Positions 33,571 to 42,444 of a DNA stretch of 64,000 nucleotides are shown in pieces; position 1 is the first letter of the stretch, and every line of letters starts with the position of its first letter. The position numbers and the translations under genes were made by a program. Below the pieces are notes generated by a model. It had not been told where the DNA came from, did not search any database, and worked only from the letters and a program-made list of their open reading frames with translations. The stretch comes from JBAIYU01 sp036763085 (GTDB taxonomy: Bacteria; Bacillota; Negativicutes; DSM-1736; Dendrosporobacteraceae), in assembly GCF_036763085.1 (NCBI RefSeq), contig NZ_JBAIYU010000010.1, positions 62,001 through 126,000 on the forward strand, written 5' to 3'.

Positions 33571-33612
33571 AAAAAATGCACTCCAAACAAAGATAATATT
33601 TGTTCGAAGCGC
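33571..33612 (-). terminator. terminator between the two 5-oxoprolinase gene sets
   Basis: On the minus strand, GCGCTTCGAACAAA pairs with TTTGTTTGGAGTGC and is followed by TTTTTTT. It ends the LysR-pxpB2-pxpC2 unit. Confidence 0.85.
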
Positions 33613-33727
33613 CTTTGCTTCAAATTACTATTTGTAGTGAATGCTTTACTGTCACTAATCATAGCATTGAAACTAGCTAGCGTAAAATTGAAATTTTCAA
33701 TAAGCCCATTCAATTTTATTGAAACTG

Positions 33728-34681
33728 TTACTTTTGTCTATTAACATTACACATTTCTACTATTTTAGCATAACAATGTTGTTCATTTCTCAGAACTTCA
33801 ACAGCCGCATCTTCGGTGACAGGTTTAAACCGCACTACATCTCCGGGCCTAGCCTGTCCTAACTTAGGCAAATCCCCCCAAATAACCCAGCCTATTTTGG
33901 CAAAGCCTCCAGTAGTCTGATGGTCAGCACCCATGATAAAAGGTAAACCGTTGGCAGCTATTTGAATAGCACCTTTACACATGGCATCAGACACTATATC
34001 TGCTTTGCCAATTGGAAAAACTTTAGGTCCTTTTAGGCTGTATCCAAGTCGATCGGACTTTTCTGTAATCTTATAACTGCTCGTAAACAAGATATTTATG
34101 GCTTTATCAGAAAACATATTCTCCTGCGGTCCAAGTATTACTCGCAGTTCAATCTGGTCAGCATATAGCGGAACATACTGGCTATCCATTATATGTGGGT
34201 GGACTTCATAAAAAATATCCCGTCCAATGCGTAAAACATCGCCCTGCCGTAAAGCTCTACCTTCATGCCCGCCCACTACAGCCCTGGAACACGTTGCCCT
34301 GCTTCCAAGCACTTTAGGTACGTCTATCCCCCCACGAATAGAAAAATAGCATCGATAGCCTGCTTGCGCTTGCCCAAATTTTAACTCACTGTTTTTAGGT
34401 ACCAAAAACGAGGACCAGTTATGTATTGGCTTGCCATTAAGAGTTGCTTGCATATCGGCACCACAAATGGCTGCGATATTATCGCTATCGAATTTAAATA
34501 CACCGCCAACTGCCGTCATCTCCATAACGGCGGCATTCGATGAATTTCCCACCAACATGTTAGAAACTCGATAAGCATACCTATCCATAGCTCCTGCGAT
34601 AGGCATACCGTAAGCTTGATAACCCCATCGTCCTTCATCTTGGATTGTTGTAAAAACCCCTTGTTGAATGGTTGTAATCAT
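33728..34681 (-). CDS. second PxpC/KipA homologue
   Basis: A 317-residue paralogue of the protein encoded at 28736. It has TTIQDEGRWGYQAYGMP at the N-terminus, KSDRLGYSLKG, and IMGADHQTTGGFAKIG near the C-terminus. I start it at ATG 34681, where the family homology begins; the longer reading from 34765 translates part of the overlapping pxpB2 gene. The remaining overlap with pxpB2 is 47 bp. Divergence from the other copy is large, so this is an old duplication or separate acquisition. Confidence 0.9.
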   Translation of the reverse strand: MITTIQQGVFTTIQDEGRWGYQAYGMPIAGAMDRYAYRVSNMLVGNSSNAAVMEMTAVGGVFKFDSDNIAAICGADMQATLNGKPIHNWSSFLVPKNSELKFGQAQAGYRCYFSIRGGIDVPKVLGSRATCSRAVVGGHEGRALRQGDVLRIGRDIFYEVHPHIMDSQYVPLYADQIELRVILGPQENMFSDKAINILFTSSYKITEKSDRLGYSLKGPKVFPIGKADIVSDAMCKGAIQIAANGLPFIMGADHQTTGGFAKIGWVIWGDLPKLGQARPGDVVRFKPVTEDAAVEVLRNEQHCYAKIVEMCNVNRQK

Positions 34682-35432
34682 TCGAATCACCGTCCTGCAA
34701 ATAACTGACTTCAAGCTGATATGTTCCAGCTTCAATAGCTCGACGAATAATAAAATATTCTTCAATTGTAATCTCTGTGAAATGAAGATAATCTCCTGCC
34801 GAAACTAAAAATGGGTTAGGACTTAGAGGATTAAAAGCCTTTATTGGGGTCCGACCAATTAGCCACCATTCGCCAGGACTTTCAATTGTATAGAACCCAG
34901 TTTGATTGCCTCCAATACCGACTGAGCCTGCTGGAATCTTTGTCCGCGGTTTTTCCTGCCTAGGGACTGATATTTGCTCAGGTAATCCTCCAAGATACGG
35001 AAACCCAGGAGTAAAGCCAAGCATATACACAAGGTATGGTTTAGATGTATGCAGCTTTACTACTTCATTGGGTAATAGACCAGTATAACGGGCTACAAAC
35101 TCTAAGTCTGGTCCCATTACTCCAGAATAGCACACCGGTACGTAAACAACCCTCGATGGTAAGCTTTCCTTGAAGTGTTTTATTCCGCTTAGAATTTCCG
35201 ATACGTAATTAGAAAGCTGCGGACGGGTAATTATGAGAGGATCAAAATAGACAGTTACTGACCTATAAGTAGGAACAACCTCTATTAAACCCTTTAGTTG
35301 CTGATCATTTAGGTATTTAGTAAGCTGTTTCACAATTTGATTGATATCCGCACAAATAATATCTGCAAACTCTACTACAAGGCCATGGTCTCCTGCAGTT
35401 CGAAACTTAACCTTAGTTGTCCAATCGTTCAT
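34635..35432 (-). CDS. second PxpB/KipI homologue
   Basis: About 265 residues of the allophanate-hydrolase-1 fold, paralogous to 29737-30492. PVCYSGVMGPDL, LGFTPGFPYLGGLP and IESPGEWWLIGRTP are diagnostic. ATG 35432 is chosen; GTG 35462 overlaps the end of the LysR gene and has no clear ribosome binding site either, so the start is uncertain. It is tightly linked to the LysR-type regulator upstream and to pxpC2 downstream. No second PxpA accompanies it. Confidence 0.9.
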   Translation of the reverse strand: MNDWTTKVKFRTAGDHGLVVEFADIICADINQIVKQLTKYLNDQQLKGLIEVVPTYRSVTVYFDPLIITRPQLSNYVSEILSGIKHFKESLPSRVVYVPVCYSGVMGPDLEFVARYTGLLPNEVVKLHTSKPYLVYMLGFTPGFPYLGGLPEQISVPRQEKPRTKIPAGSVGIGGNQTGFYTIESPGEWWLIGRTPIKAFNPLSPNPFLVSAGDYLHFTEITIEEYFIIRRAIEAGTYQLEVSYLQDGDSNDYNHSTRGFYNNPR

Positions 35433-35458
35433 GTACCACAACTCGCTTTTTACGTGCT

Positions 35459-36355
35459 TCACACATTATTTTTTAGCAAACGCTCTTCCGTTAGTTTAAT
35501 AAAAGACTTAATAGTATTAGAAAGCCATTTTTCTTTATGGTAAACCAGGTAAGCATCTGTCTTTAAGTCGATTCCCTGCCAAGGAAGTGCCGCCAAAGTC
35601 CCTTCAGCTAGTTCATTTTTTACTGCAGCCTCAGGGAGAACGGTAATACCCAATTTACTTATAACAAATTGCTTGATGGTCTGAATCTGACATATTTCTA
35701 AAACGGTTCGAGGTTTTACTCCTGCTTTAGCCAAACCTTCTTCCAATACTGCGCGATATCCACTGCCTGATTCAATAAAAATCAGTGTTTGATCTTTTAA
35801 ATCTTTTGGCTGAACAATTTCTTTTTGTGCAATTTCATGTTCTGGCGAAGCTACTATAACTATTGGCTCCGGCCATAAAAAGTTAGTAATCAGATCAGCA
35901 TCCCGAATATCTTTTTCAAGGAAAAATGCAACATCCATCATGTTTTTACGCAAAAGATTGCGGAAATCGCTGCTAATGCCAAACTTTAGTTTAATTTCAA
36001 CATCAGGATAAAGCAGACTATATTCTTTTAGCAAGTCAGTTAAGTGATATACGCATAGTGATTCAGGCATACCGATAGTCAAAGATCCGCATGGCACAGC
36101 AAAATTACCAAGTTCGTTCTTTGCATCTTCGGAAATCCTAAGTATCCTTTCGGCATAATCATATAGCCTTTCACCATCAGTCGTAAGCATTAGCTGATGA
36201 CCAAACCTTTCAAAAAGAACAGTATTTAATTCTTTTTCTAATAACTGAATATGGGTAGTAACTGAAGATTGTGTATAGCCAAGATACTGGGCAGCATGAG
36301 AGAAGTTGCCTAATTTTACAATACTCAAAAATGTTTTCAATTGGCGAATTTCCAA
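35459..36355 (-). CDS. LysR-family transcriptional regulator
   Basis: About 298 residues. The winged helix-turn-helix covers 1-60 (IRQLKTFLSIVKLGNFSHAA, then YTQSSVTTHIQLLEKEL). A periplasmic-binding-like effector domain follows. TTG 36355 gives the usual LysR N-terminus and has a GGGGG stretch upstream; ATG 36388 has no ribosome binding site. It overlaps or abuts the second pxpB gene in the same direction, so it probably regulates the pxpB2-pxpC2 genes and is autoregulated. A perfect GTATAATTATAC palindrome at 36407-36418 upstream is a candidate binding site. Confidence 0.9.
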   Translation of the reverse strand: MEIRQLKTFLSIVKLGNFSHAAQYLGYTQSSVTTHIQLLEKELNTVLFERFGHQLMLTTDGERLYDYAERILRISEDAKNELGNFAVPCGSLTIGMPESLCVYHLTDLLKEYSLLYPDVEIKLKFGISSDFRNLLRKNMMDVAFFLEKDIRDADLITNFLWPEPIVIVASPEHEIAQKEIVQPKDLKDQTLIFIESGSGYRAVLEEGLAKAGVKPRTVLEICQIQTIKQFVISKLGITVLPEAAVKNELAEGTLAALPWQGIDLKTDAYLVYHKEKWLSNTIKSFIKLTEERLLKNNV

Positions 36356-36471
36356 AAAAACAACCCCCAAAACAGTGCTTCGCTGCATTGCTAGTTTACA
36401 TTATTAGTATAATTATACAGAAGTATGACTAAAAATACTATAATTTCAAAATTGTATTACTATATTCAAAA

Positions 36472-36502
36472 GAGCACTGACAGTTATAACCTATCTAGTG
36501 CC
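36472..36502 (-). terminator. probable terminator of the tungsten cluster
   Basis: On the minus strand, GGGCACT and AGTGCTC form a stem 8 bp past the tupC stop, followed by TTTTG. Confidence 0.5.
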
Positions 36503-36510
36503 CTTGTTAA

Positions 36511-37581
36511 TTATACGATATGTGCTTCATCGGGATTAAACGCTAAACTAATTTTGTTATACTGTTTTATAAAGCCTTCAACCTGACCACGAGGCAATCT
36601 TGCTGTTATTATTTGTTCACTTATCTTAACTATTACTCGGTAAGCTCCGATATCAGGTATTACTCTATCTACTATACCTTCTAACCTTACCCATTTATCA
36701 TTCTGTTTTTCATTATCGGAGATTAAAAAAGCATCTCCTGGTATACAACACGTGTGCTCCTCACCTTTTACTTCTGCACTGTGAATAAATTGCCAGCTGT
36801 TAGCAATGCATATTATCATTCTTCCATCTTGGCCTTTGCTGACTTTACACGGCATAATATTGTCTACCCCAACTAATTTGGCGACATCTTTATTAATAGG
36901 CCTACGCATAAGTATTTCCGGCTTGTCGTCTTGAATTATGCAGCCATTCAACATTGCAATTGCCCGTTCAGCAAACAACAATACATCCGTAAAATTATGA
37001 CTTACTAACAAAACTGCTATTTTTCGCTCTTTAGCCAATTGTCTGATTTCTTCAATCATATTACGGCTTGAATCTGCATCCAGAGCAGAAAAAGGCTCAT
37101 CTAGCAGTAGTAATTGAGGATTAGTTACCAAAGCCCGAGCAATACTGACACGCTGGGTTTCTCCCCCTGAAAGCAGGCGGGCTGGGCGATCTGCCAGGTG
37201 GTCACAGCGAAAATCCTTTAAAGCTTGGTATGTAAGTTTTTTAATATCGCCGCCAGATATGCCGCGAAATTTTAATGCCAAAGCAACATTATCAAATACT
37301 GACCCTTCAAGCAGTATAGGCTCTTGAAAGACCATTGCTGACCGACGGCGCAATTGCGTTTTATTTGCTTGTCTTACAGTCTGCCCAAACAAACTAATTT
37401 GTCCCATGGCGTCATTTAGAAGATTAACAGTCTGTAGTAACGTGCTTTTTCCTGCCCCATTCGGACCAATCACAGCCGCAAGCTCCCCGTATCGCAGAGA
37501 AAACCGATCTATATTTAGAACTTTATTCCTATTTCCTCGCTCTAAGGAAATATTTTTCATATCTAATAAATTATCACTCAT
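36511..37581 (-). CDS. tupC: tungstate/molybdate ABC transporter ATP-binding protein
   Basis: A 356-residue ATPase energising tungstate import. Walker A is GPNGAGKST, the signature is LSGGETQRV, and Walker B is LLLLDEPFSALD. Residues after about 235 form a regulatory TOBE-like extension, as in WtpC/ModC proteins. Its start overlaps the permease stop (ATGA). It is the last gene of the ten-gene minus-strand tungsten cluster. Tungstate rather than molybdate is favoured by the TupA-type binding protein and the aldehyde oxidoreductase upstream. Confidence 0.9.
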   Translation of the reverse strand: MSDNLLDMKNISLERGNRNKVLNIDRFSLRYGELAAVIGPNGAGKSTLLQTVNLLNDAMGQISLFGQTVRQANKTQLRRRSAMVFQEPILLEGSVFDNVALALKFRGISGGDIKKLTYQALKDFRCDHLADRPARLLSGGETQRVSIARALVTNPQLLLLDEPFSALDADSSRNMIEEIRQLAKERKIAVLLVSHNFTDVLLFAERAIAMLNGCIIQDDKPEILMRRPINKDVAKLVGVDNIMPCKVSKGQDGRMIICIANSWQFIHSAEVKGEEHTCCIPGDAFLISDNEKQNDKWVRLEGIVDRVIPDIGAYRVIVKISEQIITARLPRGQVEGFIKQYNKISLAFNPDEAHIV

Positions 37582-38279
37582 CTTACACTCTTTCCGCCAT
37601 GCTGCAAATAAGTCAGCAATACTACAATACTATAGGCAGCTACAAGTAAAATAAAGCTGATCGCCATAGCCATATCGTAATTCCCCTTACCGACCTCCAT
37701 GACAGTTGCTGTCGTCAGTACTCTTGTTTGACCTTTAATATTTCCGCCAACCATCATAGATGCTCCAACTTCAGATACAACACGTCCAAAACCGGCAATT
37801 ACTGCGGCCATTAAACCTAATCGCGCCTCTTTAACAAGCAACCAGCAGGCTTGAAGTGGTGTCGCCCCAAGTGATAACAGCTGCCAACGAAACTTTGGGG
37901 TTATACTTAGAATTGCCGCAAAGGTAAGCCCAGCAACAATCGGCATAGCAATAACTGCTTGCGCAATAACCATTGCTGCCGGTGTATACATTAGCCCGAG
38001 CCCACCTAGAGGACCATATCGCCACAATAGCAAACTAACTACCAAACCGACCACAACTGGCGGTAATCCCATACCAAAGTTCACCAAACTGCTGAAAATA
38101 TGCTTGCTGCCAAAATCCCTAAAGGCCAGCCATAACCCAAAAGGTACGCCAAACAGTACACTAATGGCAGTTGCTGATAGTGATACTTTTAGAGTAAGCA
38201 AAGCTACCTCAAAAATTTCGCTGTCAGCACTTGCAAGCAATTGATATGCACTTATAACGCCCTGTCCTATCATATCCAT
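37578..38279 (-). CDS. tupB: tungstate ABC transporter permease
   Basis: A 233-residue membrane protein with five or six helices. SVLFGVPFGLWLAFRDFG starts the permease core. The EAA-like loop reads LGATPLQACWLLVKEARLG, the contact site for the ATPase. SEVGASMMVGGNIKGQTRV is conserved in TupB/WtpB permeases. It lies between tupA (11-bp gap) and tupC (4-bp overlap). Confidence 0.92.
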   Translation of the reverse strand: MDMIGQGVISAYQLLASADSEIFEVALLTLKVSLSATAISVLFGVPFGLWLAFRDFGSKHIFSSLVNFGMGLPPVVVGLVVSLLLWRYGPLGGLGLMYTPAAMVIAQAVIAMPIVAGLTFAAILSITPKFRWQLLSLGATPLQACWLLVKEARLGLMAAVIAGFGRVVSEVGASMMVGGNIKGQTRVLTTATVMEVGKGNYDMAMAISFILLVAAYSIVVLLTYLQHGGKSVR

Positions 38280-38290
38280 AAGCTTAATCC

Positions 38291-39160
38291 CTATAGTCCA
38301 ATATCTTTCTCCGTTTTTCCGCCATCAGCAAAAAATAGTGGCTGGCCAAACTTATCTTTTCCAAAAGTGCTTATTAGGGACTGACCTTCGGCCGAAAGTA
38401 AGAAATCAATGAATGCTTTAGCTCCCGCGTTATTGGCCTTGGAAAATTTAGCAGGATTTACTTCCATTACATGATATATGTTTAATAGTTTTGCATCACC
38501 TTCAACTAATACCTCTAACGAAAGATTTTTCTTTTGAGCTAAGTATGTCGCTCTATCACTTAAAGTATATGCCTGTTTTTCATCGGCAATTTTTAGTGTC
38601 TGGCCCATACCTGCTCCAGCTTCCTTATACCATGGGCTGGCTGGTGTAATATTTATCCGCTTCCATAAACTTTTTTCCATTTTATGTGTCCCTGAATCAT
38701 CACCACGGGATATGAAAGATGCTTGTATTTTGGCTAGTGCAGTTAAAGCTTCGGTAACATTCTTCCCTTTAATTAAGGCAGCATCATTCGGTGGCCCAAC
38801 CAGAATAAAATCATTATGCATAACAAGCTTCCTATTAACAGCCGATCCGGCTGCGACGACTTTCTTTTCAGCATCGGGAGCATGTACCAGTAAAATATCC
38901 GCTTCACCCTTTTCTCCCATTGCTAAAGCTTGCCCTGTACCAACTGCAATAGTTTTTATTTTATAGCCTGTTTTGCTTTCAAAAACCGGGAGCAAAACAT
39001 CCAAGAGGCCGCTGTCTTGAGTGCTTGTTGTGGTTGCCAGAATAATATCTTTATTTGCTGGTGCTGGAGGATTTGTCTTACCTTGTTGTGAAGTGCTCAT
39101 AGCACAGCCAGAAAAAACAATAAGCATTAGCATTAAAACTAAACTACATAGTTTACGCAC
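38291..39160 (-). CDS. tupA: tungstate-binding lipoprotein
   Basis: A 289-residue extracytoplasmic solute-binding protein. A lipoprotein signal peptide ends at Cys19 (IVFSGC). The TupA signature TTTSTQDSGLLDVLLP lies just after a Pro-rich linker, and DILLVHAPDAEKK follows. SRGDDSGTHKMEKSLW forms the oxyanion-binding pocket typical of TupA rather than ModA. It captures tungstate and delivers it to TupB/TupC. It is part of the aldehyde oxidoreductase cluster. Confidence 0.93.
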   Translation of the reverse strand: MRKLCSLVLMLMLIVFSGCAMSTSQQGKTNPPAPANKDIILATTTSTQDSGLLDVLLPVFESKTGYKIKTIAVGTGQALAMGEKGEADILLVHAPDAEKKVVAAGSAVNRKLVMHNDFILVGPPNDAALIKGKNVTEALTALAKIQASFISRGDDSGTHKMEKSLWKRINITPASPWYKEAGAGMGQTLKIADEKQAYTLSDRATYLAQKKNLSLEVLVEGDAKLLNIYHVMEVNPAKFSKANNAGAKAFIDFLLSAEGQSLISTFGKDKFGQPLFFADGGKTEKDIGL

Positions 39161-39173
39161 TAAAATCCCCTCC

Positions 39174-39905
39174 TCATCTGATATCTAAAAGCTCAAAAAT
39201 ATTTAATTCTGTATCAAAATACAAAAGACGCTGTCTAAGTATTTCACCCACTCCGGTCAAAACTTTTATTACTTCTTGGACCTGAATCGCAGCGGCAAAA
39301 GCTGGAGTAGCAGCTGGGTTCCCTAATGCAGTTTCTATTCCCTTATCAGAGCCTGCAGTAACTTTATATATCGATTCTAATCCAGCATCTTGAGGCAATA
39401 AAGTAGTAACTTGTCCGGTAAAGCCTGCAATTGCGCCATGAACTAAGGGGATGCCTAGTTGCCTGGCTGTTTTCGACACTAGTAACCTACAGCTTATATT
39501 ATCTAAAGCATCAATAACGACATCAACCTCCGCCAGCAGCTCTAATGCGTTTTCAGCATCCAGCATCTTCGACACAGCCTCAACATGCACGTCCGAATTT
39601 ACTTCAGCAATACGATCAGCGGCTGCTAATGCTTTGTTGACACCTAGGTTACTCTCTGTCGCAAGCAATTGACGATTAAGGTTATGAGGCGCAAAAACAT
39701 CCCCGTCAATTACCCGGATATGCCCAACTCCCTGACGAGCTAATAATTCAATAACATTTCCCCCTAAGCCCCCAGCTCCGATAACTGCCACCCTTGCTTT
39801 CAGCAAACGAAGCTGACCATCAATACCGATTGTACCAATATTTCTTAAATACTTTTCTGGAACTAAGCCGGCTGATAGCATCTCGATTGAATCCTTACTG
39901 CTCAT
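39174..39905 (-). CDS. MoeB/ThiF-family adenylyltransferase
   Basis: A 243-residue E1-like enzyme. The nucleotide-binding GAGGLGGNVIELLARQGVG lies near residue 42 and is followed by VIDGDVFAPHNLNRQLL, the MoeB/ThiF signature. It should adenylate the C-terminal Gly of a MoaD/ThiS sulfur carrier. The MoaD gene with a terminal GGG lies immediately upstream and overlaps by an ATGA junction, making the pair an obvious functional couple for pyranopterin sulfur insertion. The C-terminal rhodanese domain of larger MoeB proteins is absent. Confidence 0.88.
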   Translation of the reverse strand: MSSKDSIEMLSAGLVPEKYLRNIGTIGIDGQLRLLKARVAVIGAGGLGGNVIELLARQGVGHIRVIDGDVFAPHNLNRQLLATESNLGVNKALAAADRIAEVNSDVHVEAVSKMLDAENALELLAEVDVVIDALDNISCRLLVSKTARQLGIPLVHGAIAGFTGQVTTLLPQDAGLESIYKVTAGSDKGIETALGNPAATPAFAAAIQVQEVIKVLTGVGEILRQRLLYFDTELNIFELLDIR

Positions 39906-40141
39906 CAGCCGCCTCCAACTGGGGGAAACAGCCCAACTCTATCACCTTCGCTGAGAATACGATCAAGTTCTGCACTGGCCCCATTAACCATTAAGAGATG
40001 CACGTCCGAAGGTGATATTCCTATTGCTGACAGTAACCCTTTTACAGAACTATCTTCAGGCAGAGTTAATGTAAAAACCCCTGCCGTTGAAGCCTCGGGG
40101 GAAAACCTCCTCAAGGTAGCATAAAGTCGAACTTCTATCAC
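39905..40141 (-). CDS. MoaD/ThiS sulfur carrier ending in Gly-Gly
   Basis: A 78-residue ubiquitin-fold protein. IEVRLYATLRRFSPEAS begins the fold, and GDRVGLFPPVGGG ends with the di-glycine tail required for adenylation and thiocarboxylation. I choose GTG 40141 (or TTG 40144), because GGAGGG lies 6-9 bases upstream; the longer reading to 40246 overlaps the preceding gene. It supplies sulfur for molybdopterin/tungstopterin dithiolene formation together with the MoeB-like enzyme. MoaE is not in the window. Confidence 0.88.
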   Translation of the reverse strand: MIEVRLYATLRRFSPEASTAGVFTLTLPEDSSVKGLLSAIGISPSDVHLLMVNGASAELDRILSEGDRVGLFPPVGGG

Positions 40142-40172
40142 CAATAAAATCCCTCCACTCATGTCGATTGTT

Positions 40173-40457
40173 TTAATCTTTTTTCTGCACAAAGCCGAGA
40201 AGCACTCGGTACGGTCCTGGTGTTCCAGGAGGGACAAGGGCAACACGGTCTCCAGGTATTATTTCAGCCTGACAAGGCAGAAATACTTTACCATTAATAA
40301 ACAATATTTCTACTTTATCCTTTGTTATATTTAATCTGAGAAGCAGTTCTTCACCCGATATTTTTTCTTCCAATTCCCAAAAAAGCGGCATTGGCCATTT
40401 CCTGTCTTTAAAAATATCTGCAATGCCCATAAACCCTCGGAGTTCGATTGTACTCAT
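40173..40457 (-). CDS. MoaD/ThiS-like protein lacking the C-terminal Gly-Gly
   Basis: A 94-residue beta-grasp protein. STIELRGFMGIADIF, VEILFINGKVFL and IIPGDRVALVPPGTPGPYRV follow the ThiS/MoaD pattern. The tail is FVQKKD instead of Gly-Gly, so it cannot be a normal sulfur carrier. AGGAGGGAG precedes the ATG. It lies between the MoeA-fusion gene and the true MoaD. A scaffold or aldehyde-oxidoreductase-specific role is possible but unproven. Confidence 0.75.
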   Translation of the reverse strand: MSTIELRGFMGIADIFKDRKWPMPLFWELEEKISGEELLLRLNITKDKVEILFINGKVFLPCQAEIIPGDRVALVPPGTPGPYRVLLGFVQKKD

Positions 40458-40467
40458 ATACTCCCTC

Positions 40468-42432
40468 CTAAAGAAACTGACTATCTTTACTGCAAGTAAT
40501 TACCCTACCAGCATCACTCAAATCATAACCGCCTAATGCTTCAACCTCATTGCGAAATTCTGGAGATTTAAGAATTTCTAAAATAATATCTTGTGCTTGA
40601 TCGTTAGATTCAAAATTTAGAATTATATCATACTGCTCCTGAGCAATAGGAATAAAATCTAAGTTTAAAGCGTTTGCAGCCGCTTCAACCCCAATAGCAG
40701 CATCCGCTGCACCTGCCAAAATGGAAGCAGCTGCAGCCATATGTGTTCCAACTTCCTTTTCATAACCATATATTTCGCTTGGAGAAATATTCATCTTCCC
40801 TAGTTCAAAATCAAGCAGCATTCGAGTGCCCGATCCTCTTTGTCTATTAACGAATGTTACATCAGGTCTTGATAAATCAATTAGGCTATGTATATTTTTA
40901 GGATTGCCTAATGCTACTATGAGACCTTGTTGACGCATAGCGAGATGAACTAATTGCCATGTATTGCTTCTGTTTGCTAATAATTTTTGGGCAAATGATA
41001 AATTGTAAATCCCTGTTTTGTCATCAAGCAAGTGTATACCAGCAATATGAGCCTCATTATTCCTTATAGCCATGATGCCAGCCATACTGCCGACATTAGC
41101 ACAAGACAGCGAGCTATTTTCCGCCCTCCTGCGTAAAAATGATCCCAAAATCTCAAGAGCCATATCATGACTTCCAACTGCTAAAAGGTTATTAATCGGC
41201 TGGTTACCCCTTAGCAATTTTACAGGTACCACCGTTCCGGCACTAATGCCCGCACAGCTCTGTTCTAAACGTACAAGCCCTTGCGCCTTGGTAAGCGAAG
41301 ATATTATACCAGCACCCCTGTTTAGCGGAACTGCCACCAGCCTGCCCTGTATATTTCCCACCGATACTCTAATAAATTCCTCTACGCCAATATTTGATAC
41401 CAGTTGCTTAGTTAAAACAGCTTCAGTTTTTACTTCATCTAACACTTGCATTTTATGCTTAGCTAATATTATTTCACGAACAAATAAGTCAGCCGTCAGC
41501 ATAGCTGAAACCGGATAGCCTGGCAATCCAATAACAGGCTTCCCTTGACATATCGCCAGTACTACCGGCTTGCCAGGTTTAATTGCTACACCATGAACTA
41601 TCACTTCGCCTAACTCCGCAAGGACCGCAGAGGTAAAGTCCTCCGTTCCAGCCGAAGTGCCAGCATTTATTATGATCACATCAAACTCTTGCAAACAGTT
41701 AGAAACAGCTTGCTTAAGGGCCTCTCGCTTATCCTTAACGATTGGCATTCGTACTGGCTTTCCACCCCATTCAGTCACTGCCGCCGCCAGCATGTGAGAA
41801 TTAACATCTAAAATAGTTCCTGGCTTAAGTTCGGCGTGGGTAGCCACAATCTCATCACCGGTAGGTATAACAGCAACTTTGGGCTGCTGCACCACAGGTA
41901 TATGTTCAATTCCCGCTGACAGTAGTGCAGCAATATCAACAGGAGTAATTTTGTGATATTCCGGTAATACAATTTCGTTTGCTGCTATATCTTCGCCAAT
42001 AATTCGCACATGCTGCCAGGGTGCTGCCGCAGAAATAACTTCTGCTGTGTTACCATCTAGATGAACGTCTTCTATCATAACTACTGCATTTGTCCTCGCT
42101 GGGATAACATCACCCGTATCAACAATATAGCAACCGCCAGGAACATATTGTTCGCCTTTCTCTAACAACCTAAGATGCCTCGGCGAAGTTTCTGTGGCCC
42201 CATAAGTATCCTCTGCACAAACAGCAATACCATCCATTGCCGATCCGTTATAATGAGGAACAGACTGTTTTGCATAAATAGAGGCTGCTGTTACTCTTCC
42301 AAGTGAAGTTTCTGATAACACAGTTTCTATTCGAGGATTCTCAAAAAATCCGTACTTTACTAGCTTTTGCTGCCAAAGTGCTTGGGCCTGCTGACGCTGA
42401 ACACAATTTAGATATGATTTATTTCCACGCAA
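40468..42432 (-). CDS. MoeA with C-terminal periplasmic-binding-protein-like domain
   Basis: A 654-residue fusion. Residues 1-410 are MoeA (molybdopterin molybdotransferase): HYNGSAMDGIAV, GDEIVATHAELKPG and VIINAGTSAGTEDF with KPGKPVVL. Residues from about 420 form a PBP-like domain (RPDVTFVNRQRGSGTRMLLD) as found in several bacterial and archaeal fusions. Metal is inserted into adenylylated molybdopterin by the MoeA part. The start is TTG 42432, with GGGGTGAGAG before it. It follows a second, single-domain MoeA gene by 12 bp. Confidence 0.9.
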   Translation of the reverse strand: MRGNKSYLNCVQRQQAQALWQQKLVKYGFFENPRIETVLSETSLGRVTAASIYAKQSVPHYNGSAMDGIAVCAEDTYGATETSPRHLRLLEKGEQYVPGGCYIVDTGDVIPARTNAVVMIEDVHLDGNTAEVISAAAPWQHVRIIGEDIAANEIVLPEYHKITPVDIAALLSAGIEHIPVVQQPKVAVIPTGDEIVATHAELKPGTILDVNSHMLAAAVTEWGGKPVRMPIVKDKREALKQAVSNCLQEFDVIIINAGTSAGTEDFTSAVLAELGEVIVHGVAIKPGKPVVLAICQGKPVIGLPGYPVSAMLTADLFVREIILAKHKMQVLDEVKTEAVLTKQLVSNIGVEEFIRVSVGNIQGRLVAVPLNRGAGIISSLTKAQGLVRLEQSCAGISAGTVVPVKLLRGNQPINNLLAVGSHDMALEILGSFLRRRAENSSLSCANVGSMAGIMAIRNNEAHIAGIHLLDDKTGIYNLSFAQKLLANRSNTWQLVHLAMRQQGLIVALGNPKNIHSLIDLSRPDVTFVNRQRGSGTRMLLDFELGKMNISPSEIYGYEKEVGTHMAAAASILAGAADAAIGVEAAANALNLDFIPIAQEQYDIILNFESNDQAQDIILEILKSPEFRNEVEALGGYDLSDAGRVITCSKDSQFL

Positions 42433-42444
42433 ACTCTCACCCCA

